NCBI GenBank assembly: GCA_023386795.1
Contig: JAEWJB010000084.1
Span: forward strand, 1-19,467
DNA: 19,467 nucleotides
DNA from: Pseudomonadota bacterium
GTDB lineage: Bacteria; Pseudomonadota; Gammaproteobacteria; Xanthomonadales; Xanthomonadaceae
Reading direction: 5' to 3'
Every line of letters starts with the position of its first letter. Positions within the stretch are counted from its first letter, which is position 1. A model generated the notes under the pieces. The model was not told the DNA's origin and searched no databases. It saw only the letters and a program-made list of their open reading frames with translations. Shown here piece after piece: positions 7,224 through 18,171 of the stretch. The position numbers and the translations under genes are program-made.

Positions 7224-9746
7224 CTACCCCTTGTCCGGCAACGCGTAAGCGATCACGTAGTCGCCCTTGGGCGTCTCCATGAAGTGGTGGCCACCGGCCA
7301 TGATGACCAGGTACTGGCGGCCGCCGATCTCGTAGGTCATCGGTGTGGCCTGGCCACCGGCCGGCAGCTTGGCATGCCACAGTGTCTTGCCAGTCTGCAG
7401 GTCGATGGCGCGGATCAGGTCGTCGGTTGCCGCGGCGATGAAGATCAGCCCACCCGCGGTCACCACCGCGCCGCCGTTGTTCGGCGTGCCGATCTCGATC
7501 GGCAGGCCCGAGCGGATGCCGAACGGACCATTGCCCCGGGCGCTGCCGAACGGGCGGTCCCACAGAGTGCGGCCGGTCTTCAGGTCGATCGCGCGGATAC
7601 CGCCATACGGCGGCTGCTTGCACAGCAGCCCGGTGAACGGCAGACGCCAGCCCGCGTTGACGTTGATCGCGTACGGCGTGCCCACCTGCGGATCGCCCGC
7701 GCCCTCCGCACCGCCCATGTCGCCGCGCACGTCCTCGCGCGGCGCCCAGCCGAGCTTGTCGGCCTTGGCGCGCGGCACCAGCAGGTTGTAGTTCGGCATG
7801 TCGTTGTAGTTGGCGACGATCACGCCCCGCCGCGGGTCCAGTGCCACGCTGCCCCAGTCCGAACCGCCGTTGTAGCCGGGGTATTCGATCGAATGGCGTT
7901 CGCTCTCCGGCGGCGTGTAGAAACCCTGGTAGCTGGCACGGCGGAACTGGATGCGGCACACCAGCTGGTCGATCGGGGTGATGCCCCACATGTCGCGCTC
8001 GGTGAGGTCCGGCTTGCGCAGCGTGTGGTACAGCGAGAAGCGCTGCGTCGGCGAACGCTGCTCCGGCTCCACGCCGCCCTTGGGCACTGCGCGTTCCTCG
8101 GCAGCGGTGAGCAGTTGGCCGGTGCGACGGTCGAGCACGTACATGTCGCCCTGCTTGCTGGGCAGCAGGATCGCCTTCACTGCACCGTGGTCGGTGGGGA
8201 AATCGAGCAGCGTCGCCTGCGAGCCGAGGTCGTAGTCCCACACGTCCTTGCGCACGGCCTGGAAGTGCCACGCCGGCTTGCCGGTGGTGACGTCGATGGC
8301 GACCAGCGAGGTCGCGTATTCGTTCTGCGTGGGCGTGCGCGAGCCGCTCCAGTAGTCAGCCGCCGAGTTGCCCATCGGCAGGTAGACCAGGCCGAGCTCG
8401 TCGTCACCGGTCGCGGTGGTCCACATGTTCGGCGTGCCGCGCGCCCAGGTCTGTCCGGCCGGCGGCGCGCCGTTCCAGTCGGGGTGTTCCATGTCCCAGG
8501 CCCAGCGCAGCTGACCGGTGATCGCGTCGTAACCCTGGATCACGCCGGAGGGCGCGTCGCGTCGCTGCCCGTCAAGCACCTGGTGGCCCGTGACAATCAC
8601 CCCGCGCACGATCGCAGGCGGCGAGGTGATGGAAATGTAGCCCGGCCACGTCTTGCCCATGCCCACGGTGATATCCACCTGGCCGTGGTCGCCGAACCCG
8701 CTGCAGGGCTTGCCGGTGTCGGCGTCCACCGCGATCAGGCGTGCATCCAGCGTGCCTTCGATGATGCGGCGGCGGCAGTCGGCCAGCTCGCCAGTGGCCG
8801 CGGCTGGCGCAGCGCTGGCGGTGGCCTGCACCGGGCTCGGCGAGGCCGGGCCGGCATTGGCCGGGGCCGCCTGCGCATTCGCGGCCAGCGTGGTGGCGAT
8901 GGGCGCCTCGAAGTAGGACACGCCGCGGCAGGCCGCGGTGTACGGAATGGCCTTGTCCGGCACCTTGGGGTCATAGCGCCAGCGCTCGTGCCCGCCATTG
9001 GCGTCGAGGGCGATCAGCTGGTTGCGCGCGGTGCACAGGTAGAGTGTGTCGCCGATCTTCAGCGGCGTGGTTTCCGCACCCCAGCGCTGCTCGGGTATAT
9101 CGCCGGTGCGGAACGTCCAGGCCTGCCGCAGCTGCTTCACGTTGTCGCGGTCGATCTGCTTGAGCGGCGAATAGCGCTGTGCGGCGTTGCTGCGGCCGTA
9201 GGCGGTCCAGTCACCATCGGCGGGCTGGTCGGTGATCGAGGTCGACAGGGGGGATGCTGCCGCCAGCGCGGCCACCGCCTCGGCGGGGAACGTGCCCTCC
9301 GCGGCGGTCACGCCATGCGGCACGAAGGCGAGCGCGAAGGCGACCACGAACAGCAGCGCAAGCGCGCCGGCAATGCCGCGCGACAGCCCGCGCGCTACCG
9401 GGCGTTGCAGGCGCGGCAGCAAGAGCGCCAGGCAGAAGCCCAGCGCGGTGAGCAGGCCCAGGCGTGGCACCCAGCGCCAGTATTGGCTGCCGGATTCCCA
9501 CCAGGTCCACAGGACGGTGGCGGTGAACACGAGGAAGAAACAAGCAGCGCCAGCGTTGCGGCCTCGCCACAGCCAGACGGCGGAAAGCAGCAGGCCCAGT
9601 CCGGCAAGTACGTAGTACCAGGAGCCACCAAGGACGGCCAGCCAGCCGCCGCCGGCGATGAAGACGATCGCCAGCAACAGCACAAGAATCGAGAACAGCG
9701 ACAACAGCCACGAACGGCGGGTGTCGGCGGCAGGGGTTGCGGACAT
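7224..9746 (-). CDS. gcd: Membrane-bound PQQ-dependent dehydrogenase (glucose/quinate/shikimate family)
   Basis: The 840-residue protein has about five N-terminal membrane helices (within 13-31, 35-60, 66-82, 97-110, 125-142) followed by a periplasmic eight-bladed quinoprotein domain. Visible landmarks: DWTAYGRSNAAQRYSPL (179-195), ACRGVSY (272-278), DCRRRIIEGTLDARLIAVD (323-341), DVWDYDLGSQ (501-510), KQGDMYVLDRRTG (531-543) and the C-terminal LPAGGQATPMTYEIGGRQY. By alignment from memory, Asp504 and Lys531 match catalytic Asp466 and Lys493 of E. coli Gcd. Such enzymes oxidise an aldose or cyclic polyol in the periplasm and pass electrons to ubiquinone. An Ala/Pro-rich insertion at 281-322 makes it longer than E. 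coli Gcd (796). ATG 9746 follows AAGGAG at six-base spacing. The gene symbol is tentative: quinate/shikimate dehydrogenase is the main alternative. No PQQ synthesis genes are in the window. Confidence 0.9.
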   Translation of the reverse strand: MSATPAADTRRSWLLSLFSILVLLLAIVFIAGGGWLAVLGGSWYYVLAGLGLLLSAVWLWRGRNAGAACFFLVFTATVLWTWWESGSQYWRWVPRLGLLTALGFCLALLLPRLQRPVARGLSRGIAGALALLFVVAFALAFVPHGVTAAEGTFPAEAVAALAAASPLSTSITDQPADGDWTAYGRSNAAQRYSPLKQIDRDNVKQLRQAWTFRTGDIPEQRWGAETTPLKIGDTLYLCTARNQLIALDANGGHERWRYDPKVPDKAIPYTAACRGVSYFEAPIATTLAANAQAAPANAGPASPSPVQATASAAPAAATGELADCRRRIIEGTLDARLIAVDADTGKPCSGFGDHGQVDITVGMGKTWPGYISITSPPAIVRGVIVTGHQVLDGQRRDAPSGVIQGYDAITGQLRWAWDMEHPDWNGAPPAGQTWARGTPNMWTTATGDDELGLVYLPMGNSAADYWSGSRTPTQNEYATSLVAIDVTTGKPAWHFQAVRKDVWDYDLGSQATLLDFPTDHGAVKAILLPSKQGDMYVLDRRTGQLLTAAEERAVPKGGVEPEQRSPTQRFSLYHTLRKPDLTERDMWGITPIDQLVCRIQFRRASYQGFYTPPESERHSIEYPGYNGGSDWGSVALDPRRGVIVANYNDMPNYNLLVPRAKADKLGWAPREDVRGDMGGAEGAGDPQVGTPYAINVNAGWRLPFTGLLCKQPPYGGIRAIDLKTGRTLWDRPFGSARGNGPFGIRSGLPIEIGTPNNGGAVVTAGGLIFIAAATDDLIRAIDLQTGKTLWHAKLPAGGQATPMTYEIGGRQYLVIMAGGHHFMETPKGDYVIAYALPDKG

Positions 9747-9890
9747 GGCTTTCTCCTTCACTTCCCCGTGAAAAACACCGACGCACGCGCCGGCACCGCA
9801 GCGGGTTATCGCATCCAGAGGGTGAAAGCGATGCGTGCGCGCCGCAGGGATGTGGACGTCGCAGCAGCGTCCCGCGCGCCGGAAAGCGAA

Positions 9891-9910
9891 ACGCCGGCTT
9901 GCGCCGGCGT
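9891..9910 (-). terminator. Intrinsic terminator of gyrA
   Basis: Downstream of the gyrA stop (9937) the minus strand forms ACGCCGGC, GCAA loop, GCCGGCGT, followed by TTCGCTTT. A perfect 8-bp GC-rich stem with a tetraloop and a T-rich tail is a good rho-independent terminator. Confidence 0.8.
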
Positions 9911-9936
9911 CTGCTTCCAAGCTCAACCGCAGGACA

Positions 9937-12633
<2,697 letters not shown>

Positions 12634-12716
12634 TCGCTGCCCGTGTCTTGTTCAGTTTGGACGCCGGAAAACCCGTGCCGCGCAGCCTTGCGCGGGGGCA
12701 TTCCTTCAACCCACGG

Positions 12717-12725
12717 ATTGTACCA
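12717..12725 (-). promoter_or_regulatory. Extended -10 promoter of gyrA
   Basis: On the minus strand the sequence TGGTACAAT combines a near-consensus -10 hexamer (TACAAT) with the TGn extension. This would explain the absence of a recognisable -35 at the normal spacing. It lies 84 bp upstream of the gyrA ATG. The leader contains a further hairpin (CCGCGC/GCGCGG, 12678-12695). Confidence 0.6.
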
Positions 12726-12730
12726 CGAAG

Positions 12731-12757
12731 GGCGAATTTCGCCTTGTTTGGACAAGG
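12731..12757. repeat. Two abutting inverted repeats upstream of the gyrA -10
   Basis: GGCGAATTTCGCC (12731-12743) and CCTTGTTTGGACAAGG (12742-12757) overlap by two bases and occupy the region from about -17 to -45 of the gyrA promoter. Each is a short near-perfect inverted repeat, so they could be protein-binding sites or small cruciforms. Confidence 0.5.
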
Positions 12758-12761
12758 ACTT

Positions 12762-12792
12762 GGCGGGCCGCAGGGGGCCTAGCGGCCCCGCC
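12762..12792 (-). terminator. GC-rich hairpin after mtnA
   Basis: GGCGGGCCGC (12762-12771) and GCGGCCCCGCC (12782-12792) pair with one bulged base around a ten-base loop, starting 10 bp after the mtnA stop. There is no T-tract. It probably ends or stabilises the mtnA transcript before the gyrA promoter. Confidence 0.5.
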
Positions 12793-12801
12793 CGCCGGCG
12801 G

Positions 12802-13860
12802 TCAGCCGAAAGCCGCGCGCATCTTGTCCGGCGTCGGGTTTTCGATCACCCCGCGCTCGGTCACGATGGCGTCGATCAGCGTGCCCGGCGTGACGTCGAA
12901 CACCGGGTTCCAGGCCGCGATGCCCTCGGCCACCGTGCGGGTGCCGCCGATCCCGAACAGCTCGCCCGGGTCGCGCTGCTCGATCTCGATCTGTGCGCCG
13001 TCGGCGGTGTCCATGTCCACCGTCGAGGACGGCGCCACCACCATGAACTTGACGCCGTGGTGGCGCGCGGCGATCGCCAGCTGGTAGGTGCCGATCTTGT
13101 TGGCGGTATCGCCATTGGCGCAGATGCGGTCCGCGCCCACCACCACCCACTGCACCGCGCCGGTCTTCATCAGGTGCGAGGCGGCCGAGTCGGCGATCAG
13201 GGTGGCGTCGATGCCGTCCTGCTGCAGCTCCCACACGGTCAGCCGCGCGCCCTGCAGCCACGGGCGGGTCTCGCCGGCGAACACGCGGCCGATGCGGCCC
13301 TGCGCCATGCCGGCCCGGATCACGCCCAGCGCGGTACCGAAGCCGGCGGTGGCCAACGAACCGGTATTGCAGTGGGTCAGCACGCCGCTGCCCGGGGCGA
13401 TCAATCCTGCGCCCAATGCGCCCATGTGGCGGTTGGCGGCCAGATCCTCGTCGGCGATGGCCTGCGCCTCGCGCTCCAGCACCGCGCGCCAGTCGCCGCC
13501 GGTACCTTCCAGCGCGCGTCGCATGCGCGCCAGCGCCCAGGCCAGGTTCACCGCGGTCGGGCGCGCGGCGTTGAGCCGCTGCAGCGCCGGTTCCAGCTTG
13601 CGCGCGGCATCCTCGCCGTCGCTGGCTTCCACCGTGCGCGCCGCCAGCACCACGCCCCAGGCAGCGGCAATGCCGATTGCCGGCGCACCGCGCACCGCCA
13701 GCGCGTGGATGGCATGGGCCACCTCGTCGCTGTCATGGCAATGGACGTGCTCCACGACGAAGGGCAGCTTGCGCTGGTCGAGCAGCTCCAGCGCCTCGCC
13801 CGTCCACAGGATCGGGCGGATATGGTCGTAGCGGGCGTAATCGATGGTGGTGTCGTTCAT
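12802..13860 (-). CDS. mtnA: S-methyl-5-thioribose-1-phosphate isomerase
   Basis: The 352-residue protein converts methylthioribose-1-phosphate to methylthioribulose-1-phosphate in the cytosolic methionine salvage pathway. Family motifs are complete: RGAPAIGIAAAWG (58-69), LTHCNTGSLAT (161-171) with catalytic Cys164, and VGADRICANGDTANKIGTY (241-259) with catalytic Asp244. These two residues correspond to the Cys/Asp pair known in Bacillus MtnA. The length is normal. The ATG at 13860 fits the family N terminus (IDYARYDHIRPILWTG); the frame stays open for 168 bp upstream into the neighbouring gene but that part is not conserved-looking. Shine-Dalgarno is weak. Only 31 bp separate it from the DUF3011 gene upstream, so they may be co-transcribed. 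The related eIF2B-like paralogues lack the full Cys motif, so the assignment is firm. Confidence 0.97.
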   Translation of the reverse strand: MNDTTIDYARYDHIRPILWTGEALELLDQRKLPFVVEHVHCHDSDEVAHAIHALAVRGAPAIGIAAAWGVVLAARTVEASDGEDAARKLEPALQRLNAARPTAVNLAWALARMRRALEGTGGDWRAVLEREAQAIADEDLAANRHMGALGAGLIAPGSGVLTHCNTGSLATAGFGTALGVIRAGMAQGRIGRVFAGETRPWLQGARLTVWELQQDGIDATLIADSAASHLMKTGAVQWVVVGADRICANGDTANKIGTYQLAIAARHHGVKFMVVAPSSTVDMDTADGAQIEIEQRDPGELFGIGGTRTVAEGIAAWNPVFDVTPGTLIDAIVTERGVIENPTPDKMRAAFG

Positions 13861-13891
13861 CGGCCCATTGTAAGCGTCGCGGCCGCCCGGG

Positions 13892-14614
13892 TCAGTCGAC
13901 CACGAACTCCCCACGGCAGCCCTGGTCCACCCACACCCCGTCGCGGCTCCAGCCCCAACTGCTGCCTTCCACGCAGGCGCTGTTGGACAGCTGGCGCTGC
14001 AGGCGCGCGCCGCGGTCGATGGTGACACCGCACATGCGCCGGGTCTTGCCCTTGGATTCGCAGGTGATCAGGCGCGGCATGTCGACGAATCCACTGCCGT
14101 CCTCCGCCCCCAGTTCGAACTCGCCGTCACAGCCGCGCGACACCCAGATCTCGTTGCGGCGGACACCCCAACTGCGCCCTTCCTTGCATGGCCACGCCGA
14201 GAGCTGGCGCAGCAGCCGCACCGGCGCGCCGCGCAGCATCACCGGGCAGCTATTCTGGCGACCATCCGATTCGCAACGCACCACGCGCCGCATCGGCATT
14301 TCTCCCGTCGGGGCCAGCGCGCGGAATTCACCCCGGCAACCGAGCGCGACCCAGATGCCGCCACGCTCGATATCCCATTCGCTGCCGCGGATGCAGGTAT
14401 TGCCCGACAGCTGGCGCACCAGTTCCACGCCGCGCCGGGTTTCCATCGGGCAATGTACCCGCGACATGTCGCGCGATTCGCAGCGCACCAGCGCATCGGC
14501 GGGCGGCATCTGCTGCGCCACGCCAGGCGTGGCAATACCCGCCAGCATGGGCAGGATGATCCCTGCGACCTGGCGCAGACACTTCATCTTCCGCTGGCGC
14601 CCCGCCCCGATCAT
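13892..14614 (-). CDS. Secreted triple-repeat DUF3011 protein
   Basis: The 240-residue protein has an N-terminal signal (hydrophobic 16-29, cleavage likely after GVA at 33) and three tandem copies of a 56-58-residue unit at about 42-97, 111-166 and 181-238. Each reads CES...C, then RLxRQLSxxxCxxGxSWG and IWVxxGCRGEF, the DUF3011 pattern. Every unit has four cysteines at nearly constant spacing (45/55/74/93, 114/123/143/162, 185/195/214/233), so six disulfides are likely in the periplasm or outside. Function is unknown for the family, which is common in Xanthomonadaceae and others. Two starts are possible: ATG 14614, with GGCGGA five bases upstream, and ATG 14587, whose purine tract abuts the codon. 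The former is used. It may share a transcript with mtnA 31 bp downstream. Confidence 0.85.
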   Translation of the reverse strand: MIGAGRQRKMKCLRQVAGIILPMLAGIATPGVAQQMPPADALVRCESRDMSRVHCPMETRRGVELVRQLSGNTCIRGSEWDIERGGIWVALGCRGEFRALAPTGEMPMRRVVRCESDGRQNSCPVMLRGAPVRLLRQLSAWPCKEGRSWGVRRNEIWVSRGCDGEFELGAEDGSGFVDMPRLITCESKGKTRRMCGVTIDRGARLQRQLSNSACVEGSSWGWSRDGVWVDQGCRGEFVVD

Positions 14615-14645
14615 TGCCGTCCGCCCTGCTTGAAGGATTCAGCCA

Positions 14646-14662
14646 GGGACACGGCCCCTGCG
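14646..14662 (-). terminator. Small hairpin between epmA and the DUF3011 gene
   Basis: CAGGG (minus strand), a seven-base loop, CCCTG lies about 47 bp beyond the epmA stop and upstream of the DUF3011 start. It is short and has no T-tract, so a terminator role is doubtful. Confidence 0.25.
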
Positions 14663-14708
14663 GCGCGATCAGACCATTGACGGTGTGAAGAAAGCAATAC
14701 GAAGCACC

Positions 14709-15668
14709 TTATGCATGCGCGAAATCGAACGCGAGCACGTCGGCGATGCGCGTGGTATCGCGCAGCGCCATCAGCAGCCGGTCCACGCCCACCGCCACGC
14801 CAGCGCAATCGGGCAGGCCGGCCAGCCCCTGCAGCAACGCTTCATCGAGGGGCGGCTGCGGCAGGCCGCGTGCGGCACGCCGCTGGTTGTCGTGCTCGAA
14901 ACGGGCACGTTGTTCATCCGGGTCGCTGAGTTCGTGATAGCCATTGGCCACCTCGAAGCTGCCCAGGTACAGCTCGAAGCGCTCGGCCACCGGCGGTTCG
15001 CCTGCACGGATGCGTGCCAGCGCACACTGCGTGGCCGGCCAGTCGTGGACCACGGTGATGCGCTCGCGCGGGAACGCGGGCTGCAGCCGGTGGGTCATCA
15101 GCAGGTCGAGCCAGTCGTCGCGATTCAACCCTTCGCCGTCGATATGCGTGTCCGCCAGCGGCGCCTGCAGCTGTTCGAGCGAGGCGGTGAAGGGGTCCAG
15201 GCCCAGGCTGTCCAGGAACAGCTGCCGATACGTCACGGTCAGCACCTCTGCCGACCGACCTACCTGCGCCAGCGCGCGCTGCACCAGTGCCACGGTTTCC
15301 CCGGCCAGACGTCGGTCGTCCCAGCCTACCCGGTACCACTCGAGCATGGTGAACTCCGGGTTGTGGCGACCACCCGCCTCGCCATTGCGAAACACGCGTC
15401 CCAGCTCGTAGCAGTCGCCCACGCCCGCGGCCAGCAGGCGCTTGAGCGGATATTCGGGCGAGGTGCGCAGCCAGCGCAGCGCGGGACCGGCGTCGACGTG
15501 GCCGGTGAAGCGCGTGGTGAAACTTTCGATGTTCGGCTCGGTATTGCCGGCCGCCGACATCACCGGCGTCTCCACTTCCAGCACGCCGCGTTCGGCAAAG
15601 AACGCGCGGATGTCGGCATTGAGGGCGGCACGCAGGCGCAGCGCGGCCAGGTCGACCGGCTGGCTCAT
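14709..15668 (-). CDS. epmA: EF-P beta-lysyltransferase (PoxA/GenX type)
   Basis: The 319-residue protein is a class II lysyl-tRNA-synthetase-like catalytic core without the N-terminal OB-fold, the length expected for EpmA (E. coli 325). Motif 2 is clear (GRVFRNGE...RHNPEFTMLEWYR, 90-113), motif 3 is GVAVGVDRLLMAL (290-302), and RTSPEYPLKRLLAAG (68-82) matches the substrate-binding region. By family knowledge it attaches beta-lysine to a conserved lysine of elongation factor P, relieving stalling at proline runs; it needs EpmB to make (R)-beta-lysine. Neither efp nor epmB is in the window. Its ATG 15668 overlaps the ligA stop (ATGA), so it is the second gene of a ligA-epmA operon and likely translated by coupling. 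GGAAG inside the ligA 3' end may serve as ribosome site. Confidence 0.93.
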   Translation of the reverse strand: MSQPVDLAALRLRAALNADIRAFFAERGVLEVETPVMSAAGNTEPNIESFTTRFTGHVDAGPALRWLRTSPEYPLKRLLAAGVGDCYELGRVFRNGEAGGRHNPEFTMLEWYRVGWDDRRLAGETVALVQRALAQVGRSAEVLTVTYRQLFLDSLGLDPFTASLEQLQAPLADTHIDGEGLNRDDWLDLLMTHRLQPAFPRERITVVHDWPATQCALARIRAGEPPVAERFELYLGSFEVANGYHELSDPDEQRARFEHDNQRRAARGLPQPPLDEALLQGLAGLPDCAGVAVGVDRLLMALRDTTRIADVLAFDFAHA

Positions 15669-18133
15669 GCGCCGTGCTTCCGCAACAGCGCCAGCAGTTG
15701 TGCTTCGTCCCACACCGGCACGCCCAGGGCCTGTGCCTTGTCGAGCTTGGAACCGGCTTCGCTGCCGGCCACGACGAACGAGGTCTTCTTCGACACGCTG
15801 CCGGCGACCTTGGCCCCGAGGGCCTCCAACTGCTCCTTGGCCTGGTCGCGGGTCAGCTCGACCAGCGTGCCCGTCAGCACGACAGTCTGGCCCTCCAACG
15901 CACCGGCCTGCTCGGCGCTCGCTTCCGGCAACCGCGCCAGCAACGCCTGCAATCCCTGCTGCGCCCGCTGGGCGAAGGCGTCATGCTCGGCCAGCCAGCC
16001 CAGCAGCGCCTCGGCGACGGCCGCGGGCACGCCGGCGGCGGTCAGCGCCTCGACATCGGCACGACGCAGTGCGTCGAAATCGGCGAATGCGCCGGCCACC
16101 TGCGTTGCGCGTACCGCGGTGACCTTGGGAATCTCCAGGTCCTCCAGCAGGCGCGCGAACGAAAGCTCGCCACGCAGCTTCGCGCTCGGGGCGTGCGTAT
16201 CGGCGATCACCACGCCGCGCGCGAGCAGCGCATCGATGGCGGCCTGGTTGCCCGGCTGGTCGAAGAAGTGGCCGATGGAGCGCGCCACCTCGCCACCGAT
16301 ATCGGGCACGCGCTTGAACAGCGGCCAGGGCAGCGTGCGCAGCAGCGCCAGGTCGCCAAACCATTGCGCGATGGCCTTGGCGGTACTTTCGCCGACGTGC
16401 TCGATGCCCAGCGCGTACAGGAAACGCTCCAGCGAGGTATGGCGGCTGGCCTCCAGGGCGGCGACGAGGTTCTCGGCCCACTTGGTCGCGATCTTCTTGC
16501 GGTTCCAGTGGAATGCCGGCAGGCCGGCGCGCAGCAGGTCGGCCTGCCAGCCCTCGCCGTCCAGCGCTTCCACGCGCTGGGCGAGCGTTCGGTAGCCGGC
16601 TTCGGCCAGGTGCTCGCGCGCGTCGCGCAGGAATGCCTCCGGCGACTCGGCGCCGGTGACCAGGCGCAGCGCCAGCAGCTGGTCCAGGTCGAGCAGGTAC
16701 AGGTCAGCCACTCCCTGCACCACGCCACTGTCGACCAGCACTTCGATGAACTTCTCGCCCAGCCCGTCCACGTCCATCGCGCGGCGCGAGACGAAATGGC
16801 GAATCGCCTCCTTGCGCTGCGCCGGGCAGGCCAGCTCGCCGGAGCAGCGCCATACCGCCTCGCCCTCCTCGCGCACGATCTCCGAGCCGCACACCGGACA
16901 CTGCCGAGGCATCTGCCATTCGACGGTGCCGGCCGGGCGCTGGTCGGCGACGACGCTGACCACCTCGGGAATCACGTCGCCGGCCCGGCGCACGATCACC
17001 GTATCGCCGACGCGCACGTCCAGGCGGGCGATCTGGTCGGCGTTGTGCAGCGTGGCGTTGGTGACCATCACGCCGGCCACATGCACGGGCTTGAGCCGTG
17101 CCACCGGGGTGGCGGCGCCGGTGCGGCCGATCTGGATCTCGATGGCCTCCACCGTGGTGGACTGCTCCTGCGCGGGAAACTTGTGCGCGATGGCCCAGCG
17201 CGGGGCGCGCGCGACGAACCCCATCTCGCGCTGTCCGGCGATCTCGTCGAGCTTGTAGACCACGCCGTCGATATCGAACGGCAGCGCGTCGCGGCGTTTG
17301 CCGATGCGGCGGTAGTAGTCGAGCAGGCCATCGGCGCCCTGCACCACTTCTACCAGGTCGCTGACCGGGAAGCCCCATTCGCGCAGCTGGGCGAGGATGC
17401 GCGAATGGCGGTCGGGCAGCGTGCCGCCTTCGACCTGGCCCACGCCATAGGCATAGAAGCTCAGGCGACGTTGGCGGGTGATGCGCGGGTCCAGCTGGCG
17501 CAGCGAGCCGGCGGCGCCATTGCGCGGGTTGGCGAGCACCTTGCCGCCGTGCAGGCGCGCGTATTCGTTGTAGGCCTCGAAGTCCGCGCGCGACATGTAG
17601 ACCTCGCCACGCACCTCCAGCACCGCCGGCCAACCTTCGCCACGCAGGCGCAGCGGGATGGCATCGACGGTGCGCAGGTTGGCGCTGACATCCTCGCCGG
17701 TGGTGCCATCGCCACGGGTCGCGCCCTGCACGAACACCCCGTCCTCGTAGCGCAGGCTGATGGCCAGGCCATCCATCTTCGGCTCGGCCGAGAACGTCGG
17801 CGCGGCGGTATCCAGGCGTTCGTCGATACGACGCACGAACTCCACGACTTCCTCGTCACTGAAGGCATTGCCCAGCGAAAGCATCGGCACGGCGTGGCGC
17901 ACCTCGGCAAAGCCGCTGCCGGGCGATGGCGCGTGGCCGACGCGACGGGTGGGCGAATCGTCGGTGGCCAGTTCGGGATGCGCGGCTTCCAGCGTCTCCA
18001 GTTCGCGCATCAGCGCGTCGTAGTCGGCGTCGGGAAGCTGCGGCTCGTCGAGGACGTGGTAGCGATAGTTGGCGTCTTCGAGCTGGCGGCGCAGGTCTGC
18101 GGCGCGCTGGGCGGGATCCTGGCGGGCGGTCAT
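15665..18133 (-). CDS. ligA: NAD-dependent DNA ligase, long form
   Basis: The 822-residue protein seals nicks in DNA replication and repair using NAD+. Domains in order: Ia (about 1-70, YRYHVLDEPQLPDADYDALM); adenylation domain with KMDG and nucleophile Lys119, continuing to HKFPAQEQ (318-324); OB-fold (about 330-400); zinc finger Cys412/415/430/436; HhH region (about 450-640); and BRCT (about 745-822, VVLTGTLVELTRDQAKEQLEALGAKV). It is about 150 residues longer than E. coli LigA (671): roughly 55 extra residues at 490-545 and 90 at 645-740. The second insertion resembles another HhH module. ATG 18133 starts the conserved domain Ia; the frame is open upstream but non-conserved and would run into the divergent gene. 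Shine-Dalgarno is weak. First gene of an operon with epmA. Confidence 0.98.
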   Translation of the reverse strand: MTARQDPAQRAADLRRQLEDANYRYHVLDEPQLPDADYDALMRELETLEAAHPELATDDSPTRRVGHAPSPGSGFAEVRHAVPMLSLGNAFSDEEVVEFVRRIDERLDTAAPTFSAEPKMDGLAISLRYEDGVFVQGATRGDGTTGEDVSANLRTVDAIPLRLRGEGWPAVLEVRGEVYMSRADFEAYNEYARLHGGKVLANPRNGAAGSLRQLDPRITRQRRLSFYAYGVGQVEGGTLPDRHSRILAQLREWGFPVSDLVEVVQGADGLLDYYRRIGKRRDALPFDIDGVVYKLDEIAGQREMGFVARAPRWAIAHKFPAQEQSTTVEAIEIQIGRTGAATPVARLKPVHVAGVMVTNATLHNADQIARLDVRVGDTVIVRRAGDVIPEVVSVVADQRPAGTVEWQMPRQCPVCGSEIVREEGEAVWRCSGELACPAQRKEAIRHFVSRRAMDVDGLGEKFIEVLVDSGVVQGVADLYLLDLDQLLALRLVTGAESPEAFLRDAREHLAEAGYRTLAQRVEALDGEGWQADLLRAGLPAFHWNRKKIATKWAENLVAALEASRHTSLERFLYALGIEHVGESTAKAIAQWFGDLALLRTLPWPLFKRVPDIGGEVARSIGHFFDQPGNQAAIDALLARGVVIADTHAPSAKLRGELSFARLLEDLEIPKVTAVRATQVAGAFADFDALRRADVEALTAAGVPAAVAEALLGWLAEHDAFAQRAQQGLQALLARLPEASAEQAGALEGQTVVLTGTLVELTRDQAKEQLEALGAKVAGSVSKKTSFVVAGSEAGSKLDKAQALGVPVWDEAQLLALLRKHGA

Positions 18134-18165
18134 CGGTCGAAAACGGCACTGAATACGGAAGTGGG

Positions 18166-18171
18166 ATTCTA
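18166..18171 (-). promoter_or_regulatory. Candidate -10 of the ligA-epmA promoter
   Basis: TAGAAT on the minus strand matches the sigma-70 -10 consensus at five of six positions and lies 32 bp upstream of the ligA ATG, implying a leader of about 25 bases. The hexamer 17 bp upstream (TGTCGC) is a poor -35. Confidence 0.45.
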
